A stretch of 64,000 bases of DNA. Origin: Ricordea florida. Its lineage: Eukaryota > Cnidaria > Anthozoa > Corallimorpharia > Ricordeidae. The stretch is from contig OX453279.1 in NCBI GenBank assembly GCA_949710005.1, positions 14,769,256 to 14,833,255 of the forward strand, read 5' to 3'. The position numbers were made by a program, and so were the translations under genes. Below, piece after piece: positions 20,367 through 33,200 of this stretch. Positions within the stretch are counted from its first letter, which is position 1. Each line of letters opens with the position of its first letter. The notes beneath the pieces were generated by a model. The model had not been told where the DNA came from. It did not search any database and saw nothing but the letters and a program-made list of their open reading frames with translations.

Positions 20367-23300
20367 GTAAGAGGAGAGCTCTGCTAGCTTAAGCCGTTAC
20401 CAGACATGTTGTTTGCAAATGACGAGCTAATTCACTTCCCCCAGCCTGCGGCTCGATGGTCTGGCGCCATTTTACTCACTAGCTTCAAGTTGTTAAGTGA
20501 AAATACTAGGGGAAAATAGAAGGACTGCTTATAGTTACAGTGTAAAAGTAATAATACTCGACCTCGGATAATTCCTGGCTGGATCCCTTGTGGTCCTTTC
20601 ACATCACCGCAAATAATTAATTCGATAGCCATTGTACAGAGAAGGCGTACTAGTGATAGAATATGGTGTGACACGTTATGTTTTTGTATGAGATGTTTTT
20701 GTATGACAGAGTCACTTGGGTGGTGGTCGCCTGAAGAAGACTAGCAGTAAGGAGTCGAAACGTCACAACCACCACCCAAGTGACTCCGTCGTGAGACCAT
20801 AGAACTAATTTATATTATCACTTATCTTTTTACTTAACTACTGATAGCAGTGGTTGAAATATAACACATTACTACAAGGCTAAGAATCCCAACTGGCTGG
20901 ATGTGAACCTATTTTGTACTTTGTTTTAAGAAATTTTCTAGTCAGCTTTTGAAAGACAAAAACATTCCATGTCATTTCAGTTTTTCTAATGGAATTATTT
21001 GCAGTGTAATTGACTGTTGACCTTTTTTCAAATCACTATCAGGTCTGCTGATGCCTGCCACCCCCACAGGAATGCAGACAAAAGCCATGTACACCAAGAT
21101 AGTGAAACAGAACCTTTTTTAAAATTATCATGGTCAAAACGAAATCACGTTGACAAGGTGTTAAATAAATGTCACCAAAACCTAGCTGCCCGGTGGAAGA
21201 AGCGACTTCACTTTGTAAGCCTACCATTATATGACTTTGGAAACTGGATTCCATATGCTTTAATGCACTGGCCTTGTTTTGGATCAGGTTGCGCTCTTGC
21301 TCAAGTTGTCATCAAATCAAAAGAAGGTATGATTATTACTAATTGTAATTACATGTATTTTTTAGTATGAAATACTGATACTTTGTTGCAAGAATTTCTC
21401 AAAAATAATTTTATTATGCACTCCAACATACACTAACACATGTAAATTTTCCAAAGACTTAAATGTGCATAAGCCCTTTGGGTGAATGCTAAGTATTTGT
21501 TACTTTTTGAAAATTTGCAAAAGCTTATTTGTTGCAAATTGCAGTGGAAAACATTTGATTTCTTGTTGATAACAGACATGCAACAATTTCAATTGAAAGG
21601 TTTGCACTCAGTTTCATCTTTCTGCTTTGTTTCATGATTAATTGACATGTTCTCAACCAGTCAGCGGCGCGGGTTCAAAGTTTTATAAGCTTGTACATTA
21701 TTAAGATCTGTTATTTAGATTGAAATTCACTCTGTAGGCATGACAAGAATAGGCTTAGTAAATTATGTAAAAGATATTAGTTGCACATTTACAGAAATGA
21801 CTTCAGCTGTAAGAGGTTATACCAGGGTTCATGCTACTCCTTAATCTCCTTAAAAACTCCTTACATTTGATTTACGTTCTAAACGGCGCTTAAAAACTCC
21901 TTAAATTTATAAAGTTCAGCAAAAACTCCTTAAGAACTCCTTATATCTTGTCTAACAAAGCTCCATCATTAAATTTTAGCAGAAAACATTTCACATGTTA
22001 GATGGTGTTTATACTTTCATTGACATTATACATTTTTGGGGGAAGTTCCATGTCGTGTTTTGATGTTATGTTCACGTTATTCACAATATTTCTTCTGTTT
22101 CATCATTATTATTAAATTTATATTCAATTATACAACAGTAGCATATTGTGCATGAATAATAAATAGAAACAATGGCAGTTATTTCTTTTTTTTTTCAAAG
22201 AAACAAACAAACAAAGTACTCCTTAAATATTGTATTTTGTCCTTAAAAAGTCCTTAAAAAGTCCTTAAATTCTGTTTACTCACCCCAGCACGGACCCTGT
22301 TATACAGACTTGGAAATTTGGGATGGTGGAATTAAAGTTGGCCAGAGCACATTTTGGGCATGAGAGCTGACAGGGAATTCTCTTTAAGATGAGAGAATTA
22401 GGGTCATGCAAGCAAAATTAACGTCTATTTATGAATTTTAAGATTATTATTGATAATACATGACTTTGTATAGTATTCATAGTTTGTCACCTCTTATTCT
22501 AGTAGTATATGAGAAGACTATTAAATTTTCTTTTTAGGGATAGTCTTGGACTAATTTAAAATGTTGTTGTCGCCCAAGTAAATTCACTACATGGAATTCA
22601 GTACTGTCAGTGGCATCAAATTAACAATATTGATGTTTGTAGTTGTGATCTGTCTCTATTAGGTGAGGTTGTTCTTGTGGCTCAAAGACTTGATGCAAGA
22701 TATGACTGGCTCCCCTCACCCCATACACTCCTCAAAAAAAATGGTTCTCATTTACTTGTTGCTTTTTATGGACAAGCGTGTCAGTTCAAATCAGAGTGGA
22801 AGAACAATATTCAGAACAAGGACAAAGGAAGCAATCAAAAGTCTAAGAAGAACATTGGTGGTAGAATTGCTGTCGTGGCACCTGGTGGACAGTGTACAAT
22901 ATTCACCAAGGTATGGTTAATAAAGATGTTTTAAAGTTGTTGGTGATGTAACAAGGCTTTTTGTACCCTAAACAGCGGGTTGCTGTCCTATCTTGTAGAC
23001 ATTGAGGCTGTGTTTGGTGGTGTTGAGATACAAACTGCTCTGTTTTGGGAACAATGACACAACTGAAAAAGTCTATAATCATATTGTCCATTCCTGTGTA
23101 TGAGGTGTGTGTGTTTCGACGATATATACAAGAGCTCAACGTTTTTATTTCATGGTAAAAAACACTTAAATATGACCGCGATAAAAATGACAGATTAAAA
23201 TAACTCGACAGATGTCACTCATATCTTATGCAAAACCTAACGCAGTGCAATGTAACGCTCTCCTCAACAGTGTGTGTTGAGCAGCACATAATTTATACAT

Positions 23301-26300
23301 GTTCACTTGTGTCCTCATTTTCCAGTTTGTGCTACACTGTATATTTGTAAGGTATAGATAATGTTAAATCTTATTTTTGTACTCTCTATACTGTTTATGG
23401 TTTTCTGTTTATACTATAAATAAATCATCCTCCAAGTGATTAATCACCCTGCAGTGTATATCTTTCCAAAATATCATCTGCAGGACTGTGTTAATAAACA
23501 TAAAGCATCTTTAGCTTAGAGCTGTTTGGCTGTTATAATTATCTCTGGATGTTATTAAGTTGTTTTTAATTAATTGAATCATTGTATTAGTTAGTTGTAT
23601 GTACATTCCTCATTTTTTAACTTGATGACTAGCAGCTTGTTTTTGAAATGATGTCTTACCAGAAACTCATAAGACTTGAAATGTGTAAACGCATTTGGAT
23701 GCACCTGTCTTCAACCACAGCTTGTCCACATTCAATCTACAAAGTACCATATTGAGAAAGTACCATATTGAGAAAGTACCATATTGAGAAAGTACCATAT
23801 TGAGAAAGTACCATATTGAGAAAGAAAGAGAAAACCAAATGAACCAATCATGCAGTGCCAACAAACTCGAAGACTGGGACAAGCAGTTTCCAAATATGGT
23901 AGTTGGGAAATATTGAATCTGGACGTGAGTTACATGTTTCAAGTCTTAGGATTTCTGTTATTACCTACATGTATTAAGAGTAGGTTTCCATTCCATTATA
24001 CAGTATGGCAGACTAAGTTACTTTTTTTTAGGCGCATTTGATCATATTTACATGTTAATTTGCGCCTTATAAATATTAAATATTATTATTATTATTATTA
24101 CTTACCAAACCCTTACTTGTGGTATATGTATAGATCCTTCACATGAACAAAGCAGGGGTTGATGCAGTGCTGATCTACCCAAAGGAAGGTGAAGCAATCA
24201 AGGAATTAATGTGTAATGGTCATCAGTGTTTTACACCTCTTCATGTTCCTGCATCAGTGATTTCACACAAGGATGGTGTCCATATAAAGCGTTTATTAAT
24301 GGCAGATATGGAGCTGTATGCTTCATACCAGTACACTCCTCAAGAAAATTACTTCCTAGCCATTGATGGTCAGGGAAAATTGGCAGAAGTAGGCTTGTTT
24401 CTTTTCCCATCAATGAAATTTCTGGCCTATGAAGCCAGATGGTAAGCAATAGACATTCTTCACTACTCCATGCATGCTGTTTTAATTCTATAACAGTTTT
24501 TTTCATTGTAAAGGGCGTTTTGAAATTTGATCAATATAGAGCTATAAATGAGGAATAATAATTATTGTTATGTGTTATGTGTAGTAACATCAGCACCCCA
24601 GACTCTTAGGGCTGTACCCTAGAGTCTGGATACTCAAATTGAATTTGAATTAAGAAATTATTTGTGAAAAAGGATTTGGCTATATAGAGTCAATAAATCA
24701 CACAGACCACCATTTTTACTCAATTTATATTTTACCTCTATTAAGCGGCCACTTTCCAAAGTCCCGATGGTGGCCGCTTAATAGAGGTTGCACTGTAATA
24801 GATAGGAGAATATTATTTTTTAGATTTTTTTAAAATAGAGAATGGCGAGTGGCAAGAACAATATCTCATGAGTGAATGCAGCAAGTAGTGAGATGTTCTT
24901 GCCATGAGAGCATAAAATTCATATCTTTGAGCGAAACTGTAATTTTCTTTTTATTATAGAGATAAAAACACATTAATTTAATATGTTTGTTTGGCAGCTT
25001 TGTACACAAACTGAATTGTGCAAGGCAGGAAATGACGTCATCAACATCTTCTACAGTATTTAAAATATGCCACTGCAATCATGGATGTAGTTTCGTATGA
25101 ATTTTATGACACGTGTAATTCCCAGTAAAACACTCAAGTCTATATAATAAATAGATTTTATTAAATTCAGTTATCATTTTGTTGGAGGTACCCTTGACGT
25201 GGCTAACCTCTGGTACCGGTCTTTCATTTTTATATTTTATACTGTATGTAGATATGTATAAATGTAAAGTATTACATAGTTAGAGAAATATTCCATTAAG
25301 ATGTAAATACATGCATACTTTCAGAGCTGATTCTAATTGACCATTTGCTAGGTATCTAGAGACAGTGAGGGGCTCAGTACCAATCTGTTTAGTGGCCTAT
25401 AAAGCTAGGACTTGCAGACTCGCAACTCTTAATTTACCACTTTATATCCACCAGCGCTTGGATGAATGAGAAACCTCTTCAGAAAAGTTCAAAAGGTTTG
25501 AAGGCCTTAAATGATGTACAGTGGGAAAATAAGTGTGTGATTCTGGAGTGCCCTTGTTGAAAATTATGTAAAATTTCTACTGTTAATTTTTAAGTTTCTC
25601 TCTTTTTATTGTCTGTTTATTTCTATTGTTTTCAGGTTAAACTATAAGACAGATTTAATTCACAATTTGACCAGTAGTGCAAAGATAATCCACGTGTTTA
25701 ACCACACCCTAATGGAAGGAGAGGCTGGAGCAGTGAGGACCATTGCCCTTCCTGCACCAGAAGGTCAGTCCATTCCTTACATATTAACTCCATAGTGAAA
25801 GCATACTTACCTAAAGGCTTGCAGTTCCCTGCACATAGCTACACGGCAGGGTTTTCAATAAGAATTGTAGTAGCAGGAGAATTGTGTAAAGTATCTGGAG
25901 AATATTCTGAAAGCGCTCCATGTCTGAATTTAAAACTAGCTCAGGTCATCTAAATTTGGCCAGTAAATTCTTCTTAGTAGCCGGAGAATTCTCCGAACTC
26001 CGATACCTAATGAACACCCTGCATGGTATCACTGATATAATGTAACAACGAATCAAGGATGTCCAGTAATATTCAATACTGATATGTACCGTAATACATA
26101 TATGTTTGGTCAAGATGGCTGCATATTAGTCAAGTTCTCTTTTGCGTTATTATTGAAAGAGACCTAGTCGAGGTCAATAAAAACGCAAAAAAAAATATTA
26201 TTAAAAAAACATATATTCTATTCCATGAGGTCAAGGAGAACGAGCAGATATTTCCACTACGTTTATAACATGACAGCAGGACCGGACCTGTTTCTGATGC

Positions 26301-27067
26301 AGTATTTTTGTGGTATGATCATGGTCCGTTTTCTAAGGTCTCTTTTCCCCCAACTGGTAATGACGACCCCAAAAATCTGCCGAACAAAACTTATCCCTTC
26401 TTCCTACAAAAAATTCCAGGATATGAACACTACCCAAGCCCATTTTAAAGAAACGGTTAACGTACACAAGCTTGATAATGATATATCCTTTGCTTCATAC
26501 TGTGTTACGAGTTTTCCCTTCTATTTACAGTGCAGACACTCGAACCATGAATGCGAGAAGCCTTTTTGAGACATTTCTGAATCTCGGCATTCTTTTGAAG
26601 GGCAACCCTAAACCATGGAATCCGGAAACGGAAACGGATTTTCTACCCCCTCGCTTTGCGTCCCATGACAATTTGCCTTCTTTATTGGAAATACTACATC
26701 CAATACACCATGCAAGTACCAGTTCAGTCTTCTTTGCATCAGCATCTTCTCTTCTATGCTACTATATTAGTTATAGACCATACTATATCAGTTCTCCAGT
26801 GTCATGCATCAAACGAAGACACATTGTGACACTTCCCCGGCCGAGCTCTAAAATGACGAAAACCAGCTTAGCTTCCAGGCATCGTGAAGACAGATTCTTT
26901 TGGACTGAACTCTTTCTGGAAAAGAGGCCCTCTCTGTGTATTTATTTTACTGTATCTGTTTAATTTCTTTATTCAAATCAATGACTTGAAAGCTTTTTTA
27001 CGGTCAGGGTTTTGTTTCCGTTTCCGTTTCCGGATTCCGCATTCCGTGGTTTAGCGTTGCCCACTTA

Positions 27068-27126
<59 letters not shown>

Positions 27127-27226
27127 GGGGTGGGTCGTGGGTGGGGCTAATATTTTATCGATTTAGTTAAAATTCATTCAACAGAATTCATTCATTTCAC
27201 CCAAAGACAAAAGTGAAATCAGAGAC

Positions 27227-27261
<35 letters not shown>

Positions 27262-30200
27262 CATGCGATTCGCTCCAAGGAGTTTGGAAAGTTATGTTCA
27301 GGTCAAACGCTTGATCAACTCACAAAAAACAACGAGCAAAATGTTAGCAACCTTCCTCCTGAAAGAAGGTTCCATATAAAACCAGGATCAGAAACACGGC
27401 TATTAGCCGTGTTTTTTAATTAAAATTAATCTGTGCTCGCAGTGCCGGTCAAAAATGAATAAATAAAGTATCAAAAGTAAAAGTAACAGTATCTCCCTCT
27501 GCTGGTAAGTAAAAATAAAGTTAGTGTTGATCAGTGACATTCAGACAAAGAACCGATTGCTTCATCATCATCCCCGTACCATCTACCCCGCATCTACAAA
27601 AAATATGTGCTGAAAACAAAAGATAATGACAGGCCTACACGGACTCCCCTCGTGAGTTGTGGTAGCGATGCATTTTAGCCTTCAGTCAAATCTTCACTCT
27701 AACGAGCGTATCTTTAAGAGATTTGCCTCTCTTAAATAAAATAAAATAAATAAATAAATATACATTTATATAGCGCCATTTTCCACTAATTGTCCATGGC
27801 GCTTTACAATGCTTTAAAATTAAAATCCTAATTCTTTAAAAACCTAAAATCCTAAATCCTAAAATTAAAATCCTAAGAATTAAATACGCTATATAATACA
27901 ATTAGGCTACAAATAAAAAGTAAAAACTACAAATCAAATGCACGCTTAAAAAGATAAGTCTTAAGATTAGCCTTGAAAACTGCCTCTGATGATGAAAGTC
28001 TGATCTGGAGGGGTAGTTTATTCCAGAGCCTTGGTGCCGCCACGGAAAAAGCCCTTTCACCATACGTTTTAAGATTTGCTCTAGGCTCATCAAGCAACCT
28101 CTTGTTTGAAGATCGTAGTGTCCGACCAGAAATGTTAAATCGCAGTAGGTCTCTAATGTAATCAGGGGCTAGTCCATTCAGAGCTTTGTACGTTAACAAC
28201 AATATTTTGAAAATAATCCTAAAATGAACTGGAAACCAATGTAAGCTCCTTAGTATTGGTGTGATGTGTTCATGCCTTCTAGTCAAGGTAACAAGGCGAG
28301 CTGCTGAGTTCTGTACAAGCTGAAGTCTATTAATCAGATACTTTGGGAGACCGTACAATAGGGCGTTACAATAGTCCAAACGCGATGTTATGTAAGCGTG
28401 AACAATGGTCTCAGTAGTACTCTGGGATAGGTATCGCCTAATTTTAGCTATACTACGAATGCGGAAAAATGCGCTCTTGCAGATTATTTTAACGTGTTCT
28501 TTGAAATCCAAACATTGATCGAATGCAACTCCTAAATTCCTGGCCTGTTTACTAGACTTGATTACTTCATCACCAACTCGTATATAGTCGAGGGGTGGTC
28601 GTGGACGATATTTAGAACTAATAACCAAAAGTTCAGTCTTATCCCGATTTAACTTAAGTTTGTTGCGCAGCATCCAGTCCCCAATGTCCTTAACACATAA
28701 TTCTACTGCCATCTTTGAGCTTGATAGATGATTAGGGCAATTGGACGTAAACGACAAGTACAACTGTGTGTCATCTGCATAGAGATGAAACGGTATGCTA
28801 TGCTTTCTGGCTATGTCACCCAGCGGACTTGTATAAAGGGAATACAACAAGGGTCCCAGTACAGAACCCTGTGGTACCCCGTAGGGTAAATTCTTCTTTG
28901 ACGATTCAATTCCATTGACAGAAACAAACTGTTCGCGTGAGTGAAGATACGAATGAAGCCAATTAAGAGCAGTGTTCCTAATACCAAAGCGATTCTGTAG
29001 TCTAGATAACAAAATCGAATGATCGACAGTATCAAACGCAGCCGATAAATTGAGCAATAGTAATATAACCGATCTGTTATTGTCAATACCCGTACGAAAC
29101 GGAATACGCTTACACAGCGCTGCTTTAGCGACTTACAAGCGCTGCAACGAACGTTGCGTAAAGGTTGCACGAACGCTGTTTTCTTTGCGCTGCAGCAGTG
29201 CCGAAAAATGACTGCGTGAGTGCTGCATTGGCGACAGTGAGCGCTGCACGAACGCTGCAAGAAAGATACAGCTGATTGGCCCCACGGAGCGCTACTGTCG
29301 AAAAACAGTGTTTATGCAGTGTTTATGCAGCGTTGTGCAGAGCTGCGTAAGCGCTGCAAGAAACATCTGATGTGCGTGATTGCGATTCAACCAACACGAA
29401 CATTTGTCAACAGGCTACAGGTCATATCAAGCTCGCTTACCTGTGGTTCACGCCGTTCGGTCATGCAATCGACACGAGCTATTGTAGGCTCACGAAAACA
29501 ATTTACGACTCATATAACTGCCACAACTAATACTCTACAATGAGTAAACAACACAGACTAAAACTTCCAACCTTTAATGTGAATATAAGCTTTCATTGAT
29601 CCACACGACGACAGAACTTGGATATGAAGTATACAAATAACTGTCTCCAGCAAAACAGTTTCCGCGCTTGGTAATATTGTACAGTACAAAATTTACATAT
29701 TTCTACTCACCCCAATTTTAACTTTTTTAGTTTCCCATTCTCTACGTTCAGCTTTTAAGGTAACCGAAGCGCCCTGTCCCTCTTGTCTTTGGAAATTCTT
29801 GAAAGCGGCGTGACATTGAATTCCTTCGTCTCTATTCAGTTAACGGTGCCTTATTTTGCATACGTTTTTGCTTTCTCCGGTTGGGAGTTGACTGTCGTTG
29901 ATGATTCCAAGTTTAAATAGTATATAGTTGCTTGCTATCGAAGCTACAGAAACACAGCTACAAACGTACTGGCCGAACAGTTGATCCGCGATCCGATGAA
30001 TTTTGTTCAGTTAATTCAAATTTGAGCGCGCAAAGTGAAACTGCCTCGCCTGGAGTCACAAGGTATTTCAAGGTCTCAATTACAGTCATTCTGTACCAAT
30101 AGGATGAAAGATTTCTTTATCTACCACTTGTAGCTAGCCAGATTAGGTTTCCGAAGAGAATGGTTTACCCAGGTCGTTTACCTGGTGTGATGTATTCTGC

Positions 30201-33200
30201 CTTCTTTTAGCATTTGTAAATAAGGATTTAAATCCAACTTTTGCCACTAACTTCACTCTTTTTGCACACGATCGTCAGTCACGCGACGTGTTCTTTGATC
30301 TCCTTTATCTCACCCGTCTAACTCACCAGCTGTGTTGCCAAAGACTTACGATTTGTCCGCAAAGCGTTTGCAACTCCGCTGATTAAGCAGAATCGCATTC
30401 TCAGATATTGCTCGTGGCTTCGTGTCATTGAATGTAAAGTAGTCTTTATTCGGTAAGCTGTGCCGTCCCGTCCCGTCAATTTTCGAAGACATGTTTCTGC
30501 GCTAACCTCCAAACGACCATAGAAACGTGTGAGGCCCAAGTCGGTAACCGAATCTTCATCTTTCTGTGGATTTGAAGCCTCAGTGCACAAACCAATAAAG
30601 GTTCTCATGAACGCGGTCGACAGCCGTGCAAAACACCAGCGGCGATTTGATGGTCAAGGCAATAAATTGTTTTGAAAGGTATCTCTAGTGATTTATTTTG
30701 CTTTTTGGAAGTCTTTTTGGTTTCAATTCATCCCTGATCTTAATTAATTAAAGGGACGTGCGTACTACACAGGCGCAAGTCGATCAGCAGCGTTGTGAAA
30801 CGGTATTGCAACCTTTAACATCGCTAGAAAAAGGTTCCAGTGTAAATGTTTAAATTGGATCGTCATTGCAGCTTTTAAGCAGCGGTTTGCAGCGCTGCTT
30901 TACCAATGCTTTACCGTTGCTTTTCCCTGGCAAAATTTTGCAGCGCTTTCGCAGTGCACGATATGTTGGGTTGGCTGCTTGAGCGACTCACAAGCACTGC
31001 TTTAGCGACGCTTAAACGCTGTGCAACCAAAAAAGTGAACTGTCGCAGCGCTTCAGCAGCGCTGTGTCGTTCGTACGGGTAGCCTTCAAAATATCATTTT
31101 GAACTCTCACAAGCGCAGTCTCTGTACTGTGATGAGATTTATATGCCGACTGAAATTCTTCTAATAAGCCTTCATTATCATTAAGGTGGTCCATTAATTG
31201 TGCTGCAACTGCTTTCTCCGTAACTTTGGATAGAAAATATAAATTCGAGACAGGACGAAAGTTTGAAAATAGTTCATGATCAGCTCCACTCTTTTTCAAC
31301 AACGGCTTCAACATGGCAACCTTGAATCTATCAGGTACTTGGCCACTTGTAAGAGACAAGTTAACTATACGAGTGATCATTGGAAGCAGATAATGACGGC
31401 ACCCTTTGAACACTGAGGATGGAATTGGATCAAGTGTACAGGACTTTGAAGACAGGTGATTCACAAAACCAGATACGACCTCCTCAGTGACCAGTTTAAA
31501 TTCACTTAGCAGCTGACCAGCTAGACAGCTTTCAGACTCAGCATTGCATAAAGTAACTTGACCGTCATTCAGAGTTCCATCAACTTTGTCAAGATCATTA
31601 CGGATTTTAACAATTTTGTCACTAAAATATTCAACGAATGATTCGGACAGAGAACAGTTATTAGGCCCAGATGGATAACGCTGGACTGGATTGGAGTGCA
31701 GAAGCTTCTCTATTGTCTTAAAAAGAAGTCCAGAGTTCCCTGAGTTTTCCTGGATCACTGATGAATAAAATGTGTGCTTCGCGGAGGCAATCATGTCATT
31801 AACAACACTGTTCTGAAACACATACCGTTCTCTATCTGCAGGTAATCTTGTACGTCGCCAGTTACGTTCGAGCTTCCTCCTTAAGTTCTTTTGAACACTA
31901 ATGTCAGTTGAATACCAAGGCGCACAAGGACGAAGAACTACCTCACGGGTCCTTTCGGGGGCATAAACATCAAGGGTGGACTTCAAGACCCGATGATAGG
32001 AATCAACTAACGAATCCAAATCACGCTGTGATTCGTCAAACAAGGACGAATTCATGATAGTGTCATTGAATTCAGCATAATCAATCGAACGCAGCTTCCG
32101 GTGGCGAATAGTTCTTGTTGGAAATTGTGGTTTGTGCAATAATAAATGCATAAAAATAGCGTAATGATCAGAAATCAAAGGGTCATGAACCATAACATTG
32201 TCTATAAGTTTACACTGATTTCTAGTAATGATTAAATCCAAGATATGACCACTTGTGTGAGTCGGCGTAGTCACCCATTGTTTCAGATCGAAAGATGCTA
32301 TTAGGTCACAAAAATGCAATACGTTGACATCACGCGAAGAATCCACATGTAGATTAAAATCACCGACAATTAAAAGCTCGCCTGATGCTGTGGCCAATTT
32401 CTCAAGCAGGAGAGAAAATTCATGATAAAATGTTGACAAAGGCACAGATGACGGTGGGCGGTAAATAATTATCATCCTGATCATCTTTGAGCTCTTGAAA
32501 CGAACATCCAAGAATTCGAACGACTGGAAGGAAGTGTTCCACTCACTATTTTTGCATTTAATATCCATACTTTCTTTGAAAAGCAAGCCGACACCACCAC
32601 CTCGATTCCCGTGGAATGTGGATAAAATCATAACCAGTGGGACATAAATCACCAATCTCAACACAATCAATATTTCCAGGTCTGAGCCACGTCTCCGTCA
32701 AAGCAAGAAGATCAATATCCTTGTCAACAACAAAGTCTTTCAGTACGCTAGATTTATTCCTTATTGACCTGGAATTGAGCAAACAAAAGTTGATCGCGTG
32801 AGAAGTAACCTGGGTGTTAGCAACTTGTGAGATCTGCACCTTCACGAGATTGTCGCGATTAGGCAAAGATGCAAATTTCGAAAAACGATCATTTCGATTT
32901 GAAACAACCGTCCTTATGCCCCTCTGCCTCGTTCGTGACTTCGCCCATACACCTGCTCTACATCCTCTTGTCCGAAGCAAACTGAAATCCTTTAAGACCG
33001 AAACCAGATGAAAAGGCAAACGAGCCGGCGAAAAACGCCGCACTGATAACAACTCACTTCTTGAATATGTAATAAGTTGTGGCGACCGAAATGAATGGTG
33101 ATATAATCCAACCGACCTTGAAGTAATTTCTTGGTTAGATTCAGGTCCTGGATTTGAAGATATATCAACATGCACTGTCAAATCCATGACAAAAGGTTTC

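Noticed and set aside
26225-26963. Two frames of 114 and 163 codons after exon 5 of the PNGase F-like gene
   Set aside because: They do not continue the PNGase F fold, and the second runs into a MITE; exon 6 at 42641 fits in phase and homology.
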